Both the position numbers and the translations under genes were made by a program. This document shows positions 1-7,767 of a stretch of DNA of 64,000 nt, piece after piece (the first letter of the stretch is position 1; each line of letters opens with the position of its first letter). Origin of the DNA: Clostridiales bacterium (GTDB taxonomy: Bacteria > Bacillota > Clostridia > Oscillospirales > Oscillospiraceae); NCBI GenBank assembly GCA_025757645.1, contig CP107216.1:1921501-1985500 (forward strand), read 5' to 3'. The notes beneath the pieces were generated by a model. That model was not told where the DNA came from. It did not search any database and saw nothing but the letters and a program-made list of their open reading frames with translations.

Positions 1-136
1 CTGCATAAACGCCCGCAGCAGCAACGACCCCCGCAAGGAGCAGCCAATGAATCTTTGCCAACAGGATCTTTGTAATATCCCATAGTGACAGTTCTGTGCC
101 CCCCACGGAAGCATACGGTTTCTTACTTTCGTTCAT
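1..136 (-). CDS. Wzz-like chain-length / capsular polysaccharide protein, N-terminal part only
   Basis: The first 45 residues are visible before the window edge. They begin MNESKKPYASVGGTELSLWD and continue into a hydrophobic segment (about residues 33-45) that would be the first membrane helix. A short 'E-x-s-l-w-D-I' stretch followed by one transmembrane helix is the usual start of Wzz/YveK-type polysaccharide chain-length regulators of Gram-positive EPS operons. The ATG at 136 has a GGAGG ribosome site about 10 bases upstream. It lies 32 bp downstream of the sugar transferase gene and is very probably co-transcribed with it. The family is inferred from a short fragment and its context. Confidence 0.6.
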   Translation of the reverse strand, partial: MNESKKPYASVGGTELSLWDITKILLAKIHWLLLAGVVAAAGVYA

Positions 137-168
137 ATTCTAGGATTGTCCTCCAAACGCATCTTTCT

Positions 169-843
169 TTATCGGGCGCCCGCGCCGCACAAAACGACGC
201 GGATCGTTTTTCCAATACACGCCAAATCCATCCAAATCGATCGTTTTTCTATATACTCCATATCGTAGATAATTTTTTCTTCCGGCTTCAGAGAATATCC
301 GCCATTCACCTGAGCATGTCCAGTCAGGCCAGGAACAACCATTAACCGGTTGGAGAAACCGGGAATGTATTTTTCAAATTCTCCGTAGAAATAAGCACGC
401 TCCGGCCGCGGGCCGACGAAACTCATGTCGCCGCGCAGGATGTTATAGAACTGAGGAAGCTCGTCCAGCCGGGTGCGTCTGAGAATTTGGCCGAAGTGTG
501 TGCATCTTGGATCCTGTTCATCTGCCCACTGCGGGCCGTTTTCCTCTGCGTCAAGACGCATTGACCTGAATTTATAGATCATAAACGGCTTCCCATGGAG
601 ACCGAGCCGCTCCTGCTTAAAAATTGGGGGACCTGGCGAGTCCAAAGTGATGATCAATGCAATGATTATCATCGGGATTGCCAGAATCAGCAGGCCCAGG
701 AAAGAACATACTATGTCAAAAGCACGCTTCGTTATCAGGTACAGCTTCTTTTGTTCCAATACAGGTTTTGCTATTTGAATGATCACATCGGCAGAGCGCT
801 CCTCTGTCAAACAGCTGCTCGCTGTTGTTGTCACATATCTCAC
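169..843 (-). CDS. Undecaprenyl-phosphate sugar phosphotransferase (EPS priming enzyme)
   Basis: A 224-residue bacterial sugar transferase (PF02397 type). It moves a sugar-1-phosphate from a nucleotide sugar to undecaprenyl phosphate at the inner face of the membrane, the first step of EPS or capsule repeat-unit synthesis. Visible signatures are one N-terminal membrane helix (about residues 45-68), KFRSM, the RLDELPQ box, SFVGPRPE and PGLTGHAQVNGG. The length fits the short single-helix class. The open frame starts with GTG at 843; a second GTG at 834 is better spaced from a weak AGGG site, so the exact start is uncertain. It is the first gene of a leftward EPS operon and has no convincing promoter in the 200 bp immediately upstream, which matters because an invertible segment begins at 1046. 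Confidence 0.9.
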   Translation of the reverse strand: MRYVTTTASSCLTEERSADVIIQIAKPVLEQKKLYLITKRAFDIVCSFLGLLILAIPMIIIALIITLDSPGPPIFKQERLGLHGKPFMIYKFRSMRLDAEENGPQWADEQDPRCTHFGQILRRTRLDELPQFYNILRGDMSFVGPRPERAYFYGEFEKYIPGFSNRLMVVPGLTGHAQVNGGYSLKPEEKIIYDMEYIEKRSIWMDLACIGKTIRVVLCGAGAR

Positions 844-1045
844 ATCCCTACATTGATATCTGTATCTCTGCCCCCCATCGGTTCAGCACGAAGCCGTCCA
901 GGGGCAAAGGCTCTACACAGATATTGAATTTGCAAATTGCTGTACAAAAATATCCATTCAAGGTGCGCAATTCAAGTAAGTACCGCCTCCGCCATAGCTG
1001 CACAAAAACGAACATCTTTTGTTAATGCAGATGTGTCAGCGGAGC
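844..1045 (-). promoter_or_regulatory. Leader region between the EPS operon and the invertible segment
   Basis: About 200 bases with no supported gene. Only short shadow frames cross it. I see no good -35/-10 pair directed leftwards into the EPS operon, so transcription is expected to come from further right, that is from inside or across the segment bounded by the inverted repeats. Confidence 0.45.
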
Positions 1046-1068
1046 TTTCGTGGAGTTTGCCACTCCAC
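1046..1068 (+). repeat. Left 23-bp inverted repeat (IR-L) of a putative invertible segment
   Basis: The sequence begins TTTCGTGGAGTTTGCC and ends ACTCCAC. Its exact reverse complement, 23 of 23 bases, occurs at 2496-2518 on the other side of the tyrosine recombinase gene. Each copy is itself a dyad (GTGGAGT, 5-base spacer, ACTCCAC), as expected of a core site bound by two recombinase protomers. Similarity stops abruptly outside the 23 bases. Confidence 0.85.
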
Positions 1069-1082
1069 TACAAAAGCGAAGA

Positions 1083-1107
1083 AAAAGCCTTGCTATGCAA
1101 GGCTTTT
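1083..1107. terminator. Bidirectional terminator downstream of the tyrosine recombinase
   Basis: A perfect 11-bp stem (AAAAGCCTTGC, loop TAT, GCAAGGCTTTT). Its A/T tails give U-runs on both strands. It lies just inside IR-L and would stop leftward recombinase transcripts before they reach the EPS operon in the present orientation. Confidence 0.8.
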
Positions 1108-1151
1108 CCCGTTTTTATGATATTCACTTACACTAGTTTTGACTGCGTAGA

Positions 1152-2267
1152 TCATAGACCCACTACCTTCAATTTCTGCATATTATCCCGTTTCAGTTCC
1201 AGCGAAGCGTGCACATACCGGTCCAACGTGATCGTCACAGAGGTATGTCCTAATATTTCTGACAATGATTTAACTTCAAATCCGACCTCAACAGCTCGCG
1301 TCGCAAATGTGTGGCGCAGCGTATGAAAATGCACGCCCTCCAGACCGCATGCCTGCGTGTACTTTTCCAATCGATACTGCAATGTCCGCGGCTCCATGAA
1401 CGCTTCCGTTCCGGTCAGAACATACGCAGCTGAACTTTGCGGTTTCATGCGCCTGCAAAGCCCGGTTGCGTATTCCGTCATAGGGATTGTTCGCACGGAG
1501 GTATCGCTTTTGGGCGGACCAATCACAATCCTTGTTCGAGCACCTTGCGATACGCTGGTATCATGCAGCCTTTGCAGGGCCTTTGCAATTCGGATAGCTT
1601 TATCGTTTGTAGAAACACTTTCCCACTGCAGTGCACAGAGTTCACCAATTCGTATGCCTGTACATAGCGCCAGCAAGATACCAAATCGGCACGAATCCAG
1701 ATCCTCATGTAGATAGGCAACGAGGCGCGCCTGCTCTTCTCTGGACAAAACGCGCATCTCCTTCTTGCCGATCTTCGGATAGTTGATCTCCACCGCGGGA
1801 AATGAGCCTGCAAACTTCGAGGAAGCGAACTTCAAAATGCCATGCAGCACGACTAGAATATCATGCACCGTCTTTGGCGCCAGTTCGTCTTCGAATTGCA
1901 GTTCTTTGATGAAATCGTCCATCAGTTCCGTCGTGAAGCCCAGAGGGCGGCACGCGCCGAGCTTTGGAATGATGTGCTTATTGACCGCGGTGCTGTATTT
2001 AATATACGTCGATTCTTTCACCGTGCATTTCTTTGTATGTAGCCATTCCAAGCAATAGCTGGAGAACGGTTTTTGCGTTCTGGCTGTCGGTAAGGGAGCT
2101 CCATTTGCCAAAGCTGCTTTGCGCTTTGCGGCTTTCTCTTTGGCTTCCCGATATGTTTTTCCATAACAGTATCCATACTTGATTTTTCCGGATAGCTCAC
2201 GACCCTTGATATACCGAGCCTCCCAGCGACCGTCCCGCCGTCTGAAGATATTCTCACCCTTTGCCAT
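1152..2267 (-). CDS. Tyrosine recombinase, probable invertase of the EPS switch
   Basis: A 371-residue phage-integrase-family recombinase. The N-terminal 60 residues (basic, RRDGRWEARYIKG) resemble the AP2-like arm-binding domain, and a SAM-like core-binding domain follows at about 66-165. The catalytic set is visible: R206 in TGIRIGEL, K253, H315-x-x-R318 in HTLRHTFATR, H341 in LGHTS and the nucleophile Y351 in DRYVHAS. The start has a strong AAGGAGG site. The gene lies wholly between 23-bp inverted repeats (1046-1068 and 2496-2518) and directly upstream of EPS genes, so a role as a DNA invertase is more likely than prophage integration. It lies outside the prophage-like element, which has its own serine recombinases. 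An ordinary integrase of a lost element remains possible. Confidence 0.88.
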   Translation of the reverse strand: MAKGENIFRRRDGRWEARYIKGRELSGKIKYGYCYGKTYREAKEKAAKRKAALANGAPLPTARTQKPFSSYCLEWLHTKKCTVKESTYIKYSTAVNKHIIPKLGACRPLGFTTELMDDFIKELQFEDELAPKTVHDILVVLHGILKFASSKFAGSFPAVEINYPKIGKKEMRVLSREEQARLVAYLHEDLDSCRFGILLALCTGIRIGELCALQWESVSTNDKAIRIAKALQRLHDTSVSQGARTRIVIGPPKSDTSVRTIPMTEYATGLCRRMKPQSSAAYVLTGTEAFMEPRTLQYRLEKYTQACGLEGVHFHTLRHTFATRAVEVGFEVKSLSEILGHTSVTITLDRYVHASLELKRDNMQKLKVVGL

Positions 2268-2436
2268 TTTGTAATTCCTCCTTGTGCAGTGATTATGTTG
2301 GGTGTGGATCTTATTTTAATTTCATCCAGACTGCTGGGATGACTGCGCTGAACTTTAAGTCAACGTAATTCTCCGCAAAAAATTAACGTAAGTTGACAAA
2401 AACATACTTTTTTCTTCCATTTCTTTGTTGATTCAA

Positions 2437-2465
2437 TTGCATTTAAATATGTAATGTGCTATAAT
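2437..2465 (+). promoter_or_regulatory. Outward-facing extended -10 promoter inside the invertible segment
   Basis: TTGCAT (2437-2442), a 17-bp spacer and TATAAT (2460-2465), with TGC just before the -10 hexamer (extended -10). It points rightwards and lies 30 bp inside IR-R, so now it transcribes into gene-free DNA. If the segment inverted, the same promoter would point left into the EPS operon. Confidence 0.7.
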
Positions 2466-2495
2466 ACAAAAGAATAACTATGTTTTGCGTTACAC

Positions 2496-2518
2496 GTGGA
2501 GTGGCAAACTCCACGAAA
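2496..2518 (-). repeat. Right 23-bp inverted repeat (IR-R) of the putative invertible segment
   Basis: Exact reverse complement of 1046-1068. The two copies enclose 1427 bp carrying the recombinase gene, its terminator and one outward promoter. Confidence 0.85.
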
Positions 2519-2730
2519 ATACAACTTCGGCTCAGTCCGTAAAATGGAGTACATTAGAAGCCCATTTGCTTTCTTCACCAAAAATCATCAGCGCATTTCG
2601 TTCTAATGATATGTTTTGCCTGCGTTATCCACGCATTTTCATTATAAAGAAATTAATTCCATATTTCAAGACTGAAATGAATTATTCATCCAGAAAGAGG
2701 CAACACAAATTCAACGAATATACGTAAATC
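2519..2730. other. AT-rich gene-free stretch right of the invertible segment
   Basis: No ribosome site or convincing reading frame is present. An 80-codon frame that crosses IR-R has no start signal and is rejected as a gene. This is where the outward promoter at 2437-2465 currently reads. Confidence 0.5.
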
Positions 2731-2909
2731 TAACGATTACTGCTACACTTATGACAAAAATAGCCTACATAAAATGAAAATCACGCTGCGAAATTTCTCC
2801 GCAGCAGGATTAATTTATATGCCAAAACGGCCAAAAGTCTTATTTCAAACAGTTCCCAGGCACAGAAAAAGCCCACCGTAATTCTATCGAAATTACGGTG
2901 GACTTATGG
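2731..2909 (+). repeat. Left boundary repeat, about 180 bp, copy of the tRNA-Pro downstream region
   Basis: It starts TAACGATTAC and ends GACTTATGG, and it aligns end to end with 58145-58324, which ends at the CCA of tRNA-Pro. The central parts differ at many positions, but both copies share a GC-rich hairpin (around 2786-2806), a 'gccgaaa.. gcc' segment and the final terminator hairpin. The match stops exactly at the tRNA 3' end. I read it as the left boundary (attL-like) of the inserted element, with an old or homology-driven insertion explaining the divergence. Confidence 0.6.
2873..2901. terminator. Hairpin in the left boundary repeat
   Basis: An 11-bp perfect stem (CCACCGTAATT, 7-base loop, AATTACGGTGG), the counterpart of the tRNA-Pro terminator at 58284-58320. 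Confidence 0.6.
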
Positions 2910-2938
2910 CAAAGAACCGTAATTTTGATAGAAACCCG

Positions 2939-2994
2939 TTAAGGGGGTGCAACTACGGTTTAGGGGGGTGCAGTTCTCGACTTAAGGGGGTGCA
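2939..2994 (+). repeat. Three helically phased TTAAGGGGGTGCA repeats
   Basis: Copies at 2939-2951, 2960-2972 (one substitution) and 2982-2994, spaced 21 and 22 bp, about two helical turns. They are followed by a TGTCACAC stretch at 3006-3013. On the minus strand this reads TGTGACAG..., then three TGCACCCCCTTAA-type boxes. This resembles the repeated transposase-binding ends of IS21-like elements, but no transposase gene is nearby. Confidence 0.5.
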
Positions 2995-3039
2995 AAATTC
3001 TGCGCTGTCACACCCTTGACCTTCGAGCGTATCTCCACG

Positions 3040-4470
3040 TCAAAGCATATTCTTGATAATGGTTGTCACAATATTGAGCCCAGAGCGTCCATCGCTCGGA
3101 GTCTTGGCAAGAGTAATCATATATCGACTGTCCCCGTAGTATGTCAACTTGTAGTGTTTTCCCTCTTCACTGATTGTGAAGCCTAAATCCTGCAATGTAC
3201 GTTTCATCGAACCACTTACATTCTTATAGCCTTTAAGGAGCGTTTTTAGTTCGGCGGCACGCTCATCAATAATGTGCTGGCAATTGTTTTTCGATATAAT
3301 ATCAGCCAGGACATCGCGCCGGCGGCTACCGGGAACACACCGCGGAAGAGATTCTTTGAGAGCATCTAACAGCATAAGTCGAATTTCATTGGGGAAAAAC
3401 TCATCTTCATCGCCAAAGTACAAGACCGGTAAATCATCGGTACTGTCTATTTTTGCTCTCAGCCCCTGATTCTCGTATGCAAGTGCTTCATTAGCCCTAG
3501 TTAACTCCTCAACCTGATTTTTGAGTCGACGGATATCTGCATCTCCCAGTTCGAGTAACTGGTCTGTTTCTTCGGCCGCACGAGCCTTCTCCTTTTCGAC
3601 TGTTAACAACTCCGCACTGCGGCTATCCAATCTATCACGAAGCAGGGCGTTATTAACCCCTTGCCAAGTGTACAAAGTATCTACCATTTGTGCATTGCAG
3701 TATTGTATGACGCTACGAATTACTTTTTCAGCCAAAATGGCATCAATACCATCATATGCACGATACAAAAATTTCCGATGACCACAAGCACTATTGGGAA
3801 AATATACTCCAATCGCTCCATAGTACTCATTTTTATCGGCGCACAATTTTCTGATGGACGAATTGAGCAAAGGGCTTTCTTCCACAAGAACATGAGCAAC
3901 GCCTTTCAGCCGACCAGCGAGTTTCCAAATGTCGACAGGATCTACGCCTGTAGCAGTCTTTGAAACATATACAACAGGCATACGGTATTTGGCTTGCCCG
4001 TTGATAACATCCGCAAGTACATCCAAATTACTGGACTTGATGAAATAGGGAGAACGAAGAACTGGCAGCGTCCCGTCATCTTTGATATAGCCATGTTCGA
4101 TTAAAAGCGTAATAAAGTGTGGAGTTGAGAAAGCAGTGTCCATAGCCAATGCTTCCTCTAAATAGCTACGATCAAGCCGGATTGACATTTTCATGTCATT
4201 GAAATTCATCACATAGTCCGTATCCCAAACGACGCCATCGTGTTCAATTTTTTCGTATCGAACAGCAATTGTATTTTGATTGCGATACTCTTCAATACCC
4301 ATCCAAAGTGTATCTGAGCCATAGCGAATGTTATATTTGCCGTTCCACTGTATTCCTGGAATACGGTTTTCGTGATGTGGGCTTCCTTGATTCCACTCGA
4401 TAACCAACTTAACAAACGCATCTTTTGACATGGAATCGTTTATTTCAAGCAATGCAGAGAACAGCAGCAT
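3040..4470 (-). CDS. Uncharacterised 476-aa coiled-coil protein in the left cargo position
   Basis: I do not recognise the family. The open frame extends to 4536, but the ATG at 4470 has an excellent GGGAGG site 9 bases upstream, so I place the start there. The N-terminal 250 residues are globular. A charged coiled coil follows (about residues 285-350, rich in E/K/R heptads), then an acidic linker and a C-terminal domain of about 110 residues ending TPSDGRSGLN and IVTTIIKNML. That last domain has a beta-rich, HicA-like look by eye, which is only an impression. The gene has its own promoter (4593-4621). It lies immediately inside the left element boundary, a common place for defence cargo, so an anti-phage role is a guess from position alone. 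Confidence 0.75.
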   Translation of the reverse strand: MLLFSALLEINDSMSKDAFVKLVIEWNQGSPHHENRIPGIQWNGKYNIRYGSDTLWMGIEEYRNQNTIAVRYEKIEHDGVVWDTDYVMNFNDMKMSIRLDRSYLEEALAMDTAFSTPHFITLLIEHGYIKDDGTLPVLRSPYFIKSSNLDVLADVINGQAKYRMPVVYVSKTATGVDPVDIWKLAGRLKGVAHVLVEESPLLNSSIRKLCADKNEYYGAIGVYFPNSACGHRKFLYRAYDGIDAILAEKVIRSVIQYCNAQMVDTLYTWQGVNNALLRDRLDSRSAELLTVEKEKARAAEETDQLLELGDADIRRLKNQVEELTRANEALAYENQGLRAKIDSTDDLPVLYFGDEDEFFPNEIRLMLLDALKESLPRCVPGSRRRDVLADIISKNNCQHIIDERAAELKTLLKGYKNVSGSMKRTLQDLGFTISEEGKHYKLTYYGDSRYMITLAKTPSDGRSGLNIVTTIIKNML

Positions 4471-4592
4471 CTTTAATACCTCCCAATGGCTCTTCAGATC
4501 CGTTCCATTAAAAGCGTGAAAACCAACAGCACTCACAAATATGTAGTTTCCAAAAATTCAACGATAATCTGTATTTCGAGTGTATTGCATAT

Positions 4593-4621
4593 ATTATAGC
4601 ATGAAATTCCAGTATTCTCAA
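4593..4621 (-). promoter_or_regulatory. Promoter of the 476-aa protein gene
   Basis: On the minus strand TTGAGA, a 17-bp spacer and TATAAT with a TGC extended -10. The leader to the ATG at 4470 is about 115 bases. Confidence 0.75.
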
Positions 4622-4635
4622 GGAAAACAGATGAA

Positions 4636-4669
4636 AAAAGACCGCAGGCGTTGAAACCTGTGGTCTTTT
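4636..4669. terminator. Bidirectional terminator below the recombinase operon
   Basis: A 13-bp stem, AAAAGACCGCAGG pairing with CCTGTGGTCTTTT (one G-U), loop of 8. It sits 16 bp after the end of the first serine recombinase. Confidence 0.8.
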
Positions 4670-4684
4670 CATTTTTGTTGGGAC

Positions 4685-6268
4685 TCACGCCTCGATTTCT
4701 GTGCCGCCCTGGAATTTAAATGCCATTCGTCCGTCTGTGTGGACAGTTACCGTGTCGATGATGGTCAGCCAGAGCTTTTCGTCAAACTCGGTGAGGGCAT
4801 CCAATTCCTGCACCTCAAACATAAACGCTCCGATGGCTTCTGACTGGGCTTCCCGTGCAGCTTTTGTAGTGCGGAGCTGTTCGAGCCGTGCCTTGGCTTT
4901 TTCATACCGCTCTACAAACCCATTGTACCGGGCGGCGTATTCTTCCTGGTTCTGTGCCGTCTGTGAATTTTCCGCAATGCAACGCATTGTCAGTTCGGTC
5001 ACCACATCGATCTCCTCAAGCAGACTCTCGATTTCTGTATCAATGCCTGCACAGTCTGTCAGGGTGGCTTGCATCAATCGGCAATCCTCAAGGATGTTGT
5101 CTTTGCTTTCGATGATAGCGTTAAGGGCGGTCACGAACCGCGCTTTAATGGTTTCCTCGTCCAGATGCGGCGTTTCGCATTTGTGCTCACCCTTGAATTT
5201 GCCGTTGCATTGCCAGATGACCCTGCGGTATTTTGAGGTCGAGTTCCAGACTTTCGAGCCAAAGTAGGAGCCGCAGCCCCCGCAGACGATGCGGGAAGAA
5301 AAAATGCCCTTTCCGCTGTACTGGCGGCTGATCTGCTTGCGCCGCGCAAGCTCCGTCTGAACTTTGTCGAACTCTTCCGGCGTAATTATCGGCTCATGGC
5401 TGTGCTCCACATAATACTGTGGCACCTCGCCCTCGTTAATTTTTTTCTTTTTTGTGAGAAAATCGACTGTGAAGCATTTTTGTAATAACGCCGCCCCCTT
5501 GTACTTCTCATTTTTCAGGATGCTCTCCACTGTGCTGGACTGCCACCGCAGTTTTCCAGATGGGGTTGGAATTCCATCTGCTATCAATTCTTTTGCAATG
5601 GCACCAGATGTCAATCCTTCCATGAAGCGTGAATAGATTCTGCGGACGATGACCGCCTCCTCCGGCACAACTTCTGGAAAACCGTCTGCGCCTTTGCGAT
5701 AACCAAGGAAGTTCTTATAAGGCAGGTTGACCTTGCCATCGGCGAAACGCTTTCTTTGTCCCCAGGTCACATTCTCGGAAATGGAGCGGCTTTCCTCCTG
5801 GGCAAGACTGGACATGATGGTAAGCAGCAGTTCTCCCTTGCCGTCAAAGGTGTAAATGTTCTCTTTTTCAAAGTAGACCTGAACACCTTTTTCCTTGAGT
5901 TTTCGAATCGTGACCAGGCTGTCGACCGTATTTCTGGCGAATCGACTAACTGACTTTGTGACGATAAGGTCGATTTTTCCCGCAAGGGCATCCTCTATCA
6001 TCTCGTTAAAGCCTGCACGGCGTTTGGTATTTGTCCCGGAAATGCCTTCATCGGTATAGACCTTTACAAAAGTCCATTCTGGGTTTCGCTGGATGTACTG
6101 TGTGTAGTAGTCGATTTGAGCTTCGTAGCTGGTAAACTGCTCATCGCTGTCCGTGGACACACGGGCGTAGGCGGCAACTCGCAGTTTGTAAAGCTGTGTG
6201 TTGGTTAGATGGGTCATAGGGGTGATGGACGGTGGTATCACCGTAACCGTCCGAGCCGCAGTGTTCAT
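4685..6268 (-). CDS. Large serine recombinase 1
   Basis: A 527-residue recombinase. The resolvase-type catalytic domain (about residues 30-180) carries the nucleophile in YARVSTD (S38), the SRFARNTVDS helix and the QEESRSISENV box. The recombinase domain follows (about 195-300), then a zinc ribbon starting CGGCGS and ending with two further cysteines, and a coiled-coil C-terminal region (about 400-500). This architecture is that of integrases of phages and clostridial mobile elements that join attP and attB without a tRNA-type core. The start overlaps the second recombinase gene by 4 bases (ATGA), so the two are translationally coupled. Tandem pairs such as this can both be required for integration or excision; the division of labour cannot be read from sequence. 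Confidence 0.93.
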   Translation of the reverse strand: MNTAARTVTVIPPSITPMTHLTNTQLYKLRVAAYARVSTDSDEQFTSYEAQIDYYTQYIQRNPEWTFVKVYTDEGISGTNTKRRAGFNEMIEDALAGKIDLIVTKSVSRFARNTVDSLVTIRKLKEKGVQVYFEKENIYTFDGKGELLLTIMSSLAQEESRSISENVTWGQRKRFADGKVNLPYKNFLGYRKGADGFPEVVPEEAVIVRRIYSRFMEGLTSGAIAKELIADGIPTPSGKLRWQSSTVESILKNEKYKGAALLQKCFTVDFLTKKKKINEGEVPQYYVEHSHEPIITPEEFDKVQTELARRKQISRQYSGKGIFSSRIVCGGCGSYFGSKVWNSTSKYRRVIWQCNGKFKGEHKCETPHLDEETIKARFVTALNAIIESKDNILEDCRLMQATLTDCAGIDTEIESLLEEIDVVTELTMRCIAENSQTAQNQEEYAARYNGFVERYEKAKARLEQLRTTKAAREAQSEAIGAFMFEVQELDALTEFDEKLWLTIIDTVTVHTDGRMAFKFQGGTEIEA

Positions 6269-7548
6269 GATTTTTGCCTCCTTCTGGCCAGCGACTGTTG
6301 CCGAGCCTTTTCTTTCATTTCCGGTGTCCAGCTTTCAGCCCTGGAACGGTCTGTCCAGGTTCGTGTGACCACTGTGCCGCCCAAAAAATGAAAGTGCAAT
6401 GTGTTGCCGTCATCAGCGATAATTTTTTCAATGCTGCAAGGGTCATCTGTGACCTGCCGCACCAATTCGTCAAGGGTGGCTTCCGGTATCTGCTTGGAAG
6501 CGCAGTACTTTTTCCCTTTGGTGTTGAGCGTGGCGCAAATCCAAACAATCCGTGCTGCCGTCGTTTTTCTGCGGAAGTTCTTCCCACATTTTGCACACTG
6601 AATTCGACCAGTATAAAAGAAGGATGGCTGTGCGGGAGGTTTTGAACCGTGCCTCTCGGCTCTCCGAATAATCTCTTCCTGCGCTGCCTTCCACTCAGCC
6701 AAAGGAATTATGGCCTCATGAGTTCCTACGGCATGGTACATTGCCTTTTGGCCAACATTGGGGACCATTTTCTTTGTGATGTGGCTTTCACAGAAGAACC
6801 TTTGCAAGAGCAGATTACCTGTGTAAGCGTAATTCCGCAGAATTTTGGCTATCGTCTGTGGATGCCATTCCTCACCATACCTGGTGGGCTGAATCCCCTC
6901 CTCGTTCAGTCTTGCTGCAATGCGGTTTCGCCCCATGCCGTCGAGAAATTCCCGGTAAATGCGGCGCACAAGCTCGGCCTCCTCCGGAATGATACAGTAT
7001 TTGCCCTCCTGCATTCGGTAGCCAAGCATCCGGCCGTTCCAAGGAATACCCGCTTCAAAGTTTCTTTTAACACGCCATTTCTGGTTCTCACTGACAGAGC
7101 GGCTTTCTTCCTGGGCATAGGAAGCCAGAATGGTGAGCATCAATTCACCGTCCGCACTCATGGTGCGGATATTCTGCTCTTCGAAGAACACATCGATGCC
7201 CAGGTTCTTCAGCTCCCGGACGGTTTCCAAAAGCGTGACGGTGTTGCGGGCAAAGCGTGAAATGCTTTTTGTAATGACCATATCAATTTTTCCTGCACGG
7301 CAGTCCGTCAGCATCTGCTGAAAGCCTTCCCGATCGCTCTTTGTACCGGTCAGTGCTTCGTCGCTGTAAACACCGCAATAGGCCCAGCCAATGTGAGACT
7401 GGATCATTTCGCTGTAGTGGCTGATCTGGGCAGAAAGCGAATGGAGCATGGCATTCTTTCCGGAAGAAACACGGGTGTAGGCGCATACTTTCAACGCCTG
7501 GGGTTGCATGATTTTCGGGAAATCGACCCGTTTTATAATTCTATCCAT
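6265..7548 (-). CDS. Large serine recombinase 2
   Basis: A 427-residue recombinase upstream of and coupled to recombinase 1. The catalytic domain has YTRVSSGK (nucleophile S28), SRFARNTVTL and QEESRSVSEN. A recombinase domain follows at about 155-290, and a zinc ribbon begins CAKCGK. It is shorter than its partner because the long C-terminal coiled coil is missing. The strong AAGGAGGTG site fixes the ATG at 7548. Being encoded first, it may be the main integrase, with 4685-6268 as partner; this is inference. Confidence 0.93.
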   Translation of the reverse strand: MDRIIKRVDFPKIMQPQALKVCAYTRVSSGKNAMLHSLSAQISHYSEMIQSHIGWAYCGVYSDEALTGTKSDREGFQQMLTDCRAGKIDMVITKSISRFARNTVTLLETVRELKNLGIDVFFEEQNIRTMSADGELMLTILASYAQEESRSVSENQKWRVKRNFEAGIPWNGRMLGYRMQEGKYCIIPEEAELVRRIYREFLDGMGRNRIAARLNEEGIQPTRYGEEWHPQTIAKILRNYAYTGNLLLQRFFCESHITKKMVPNVGQKAMYHAVGTHEAIIPLAEWKAAQEEIIRRAERHGSKPPAQPSFFYTGRIQCAKCGKNFRRKTTAARIVWICATLNTKGKKYCASKQIPEATLDELVRQVTDDPCSIEKIIADDGNTLHFHFLGGTVVTRTWTDRSRAESWTPEMKEKARQQSLARRRQKS

Positions 7549-7608
7549 GGGTTCACCTCCTTGCGTGTGTCACATATTACCTCTAAACACCCCAGTTATC
7601 CAGTGATT

Positions 7609-7767
7609 TCAGCGGAATATACTACACGAAGATACCCCATATTTCTTGGCGATTGTGGCGTCTATTTTTGCGTACTCTTTCCCGGTGATGATGCCCTGGG
7701 ACAACATTTGCCGAGCCATTGCCATCGCTGTTTGATAGTTCCAAAGTTTCTCTTCATATTCGCTCAT
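7609..7767 (-). CDS. Small conserved recombinase-associated protein (SHOCT-like)
   Basis: A 52-residue protein beginning MSEYEEKLWNYQTAMAMARQ. Its second half (LSQGIITGKEYAKIDATIAK) resembles the SHOCT short domain: a helix, a turn with G, then a helix with a YxxI pattern. The longer frame to 7803 lacks a ribosome site, whereas the ATG at 7767 has AAAGGAGG at the right distance and overlaps the preceding stop (ATGA). Small proteins of this kind sit next to serine recombinases in many clostridial elements. Function unknown; a helper or directionality role is a guess. Confidence 0.75.
   Translation of the reverse strand: MSEYEEKLWNYQTAMAMARQMLSQGIITGKEYAKIDATIAKKYGVSSCSIFR

Noticed and set aside
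1152..2267. Integrase of the prophage-like element
   Set aside because: It lies outside the boundary repeats, within its own inverted repeats, and the element carries two serine recombinases.
2485..2727. 80-codon plus-strand frame crossing IR-R
   Set aside because: No ribosome site, AT-rich composition and overlap with the recombination site and promoter region.
2939..2994. Three short repeats considered as a CRISPR array
   Set aside because: Units are only 13 bp with spacers of about 8-9 bp, and no cas genes occur in the window.
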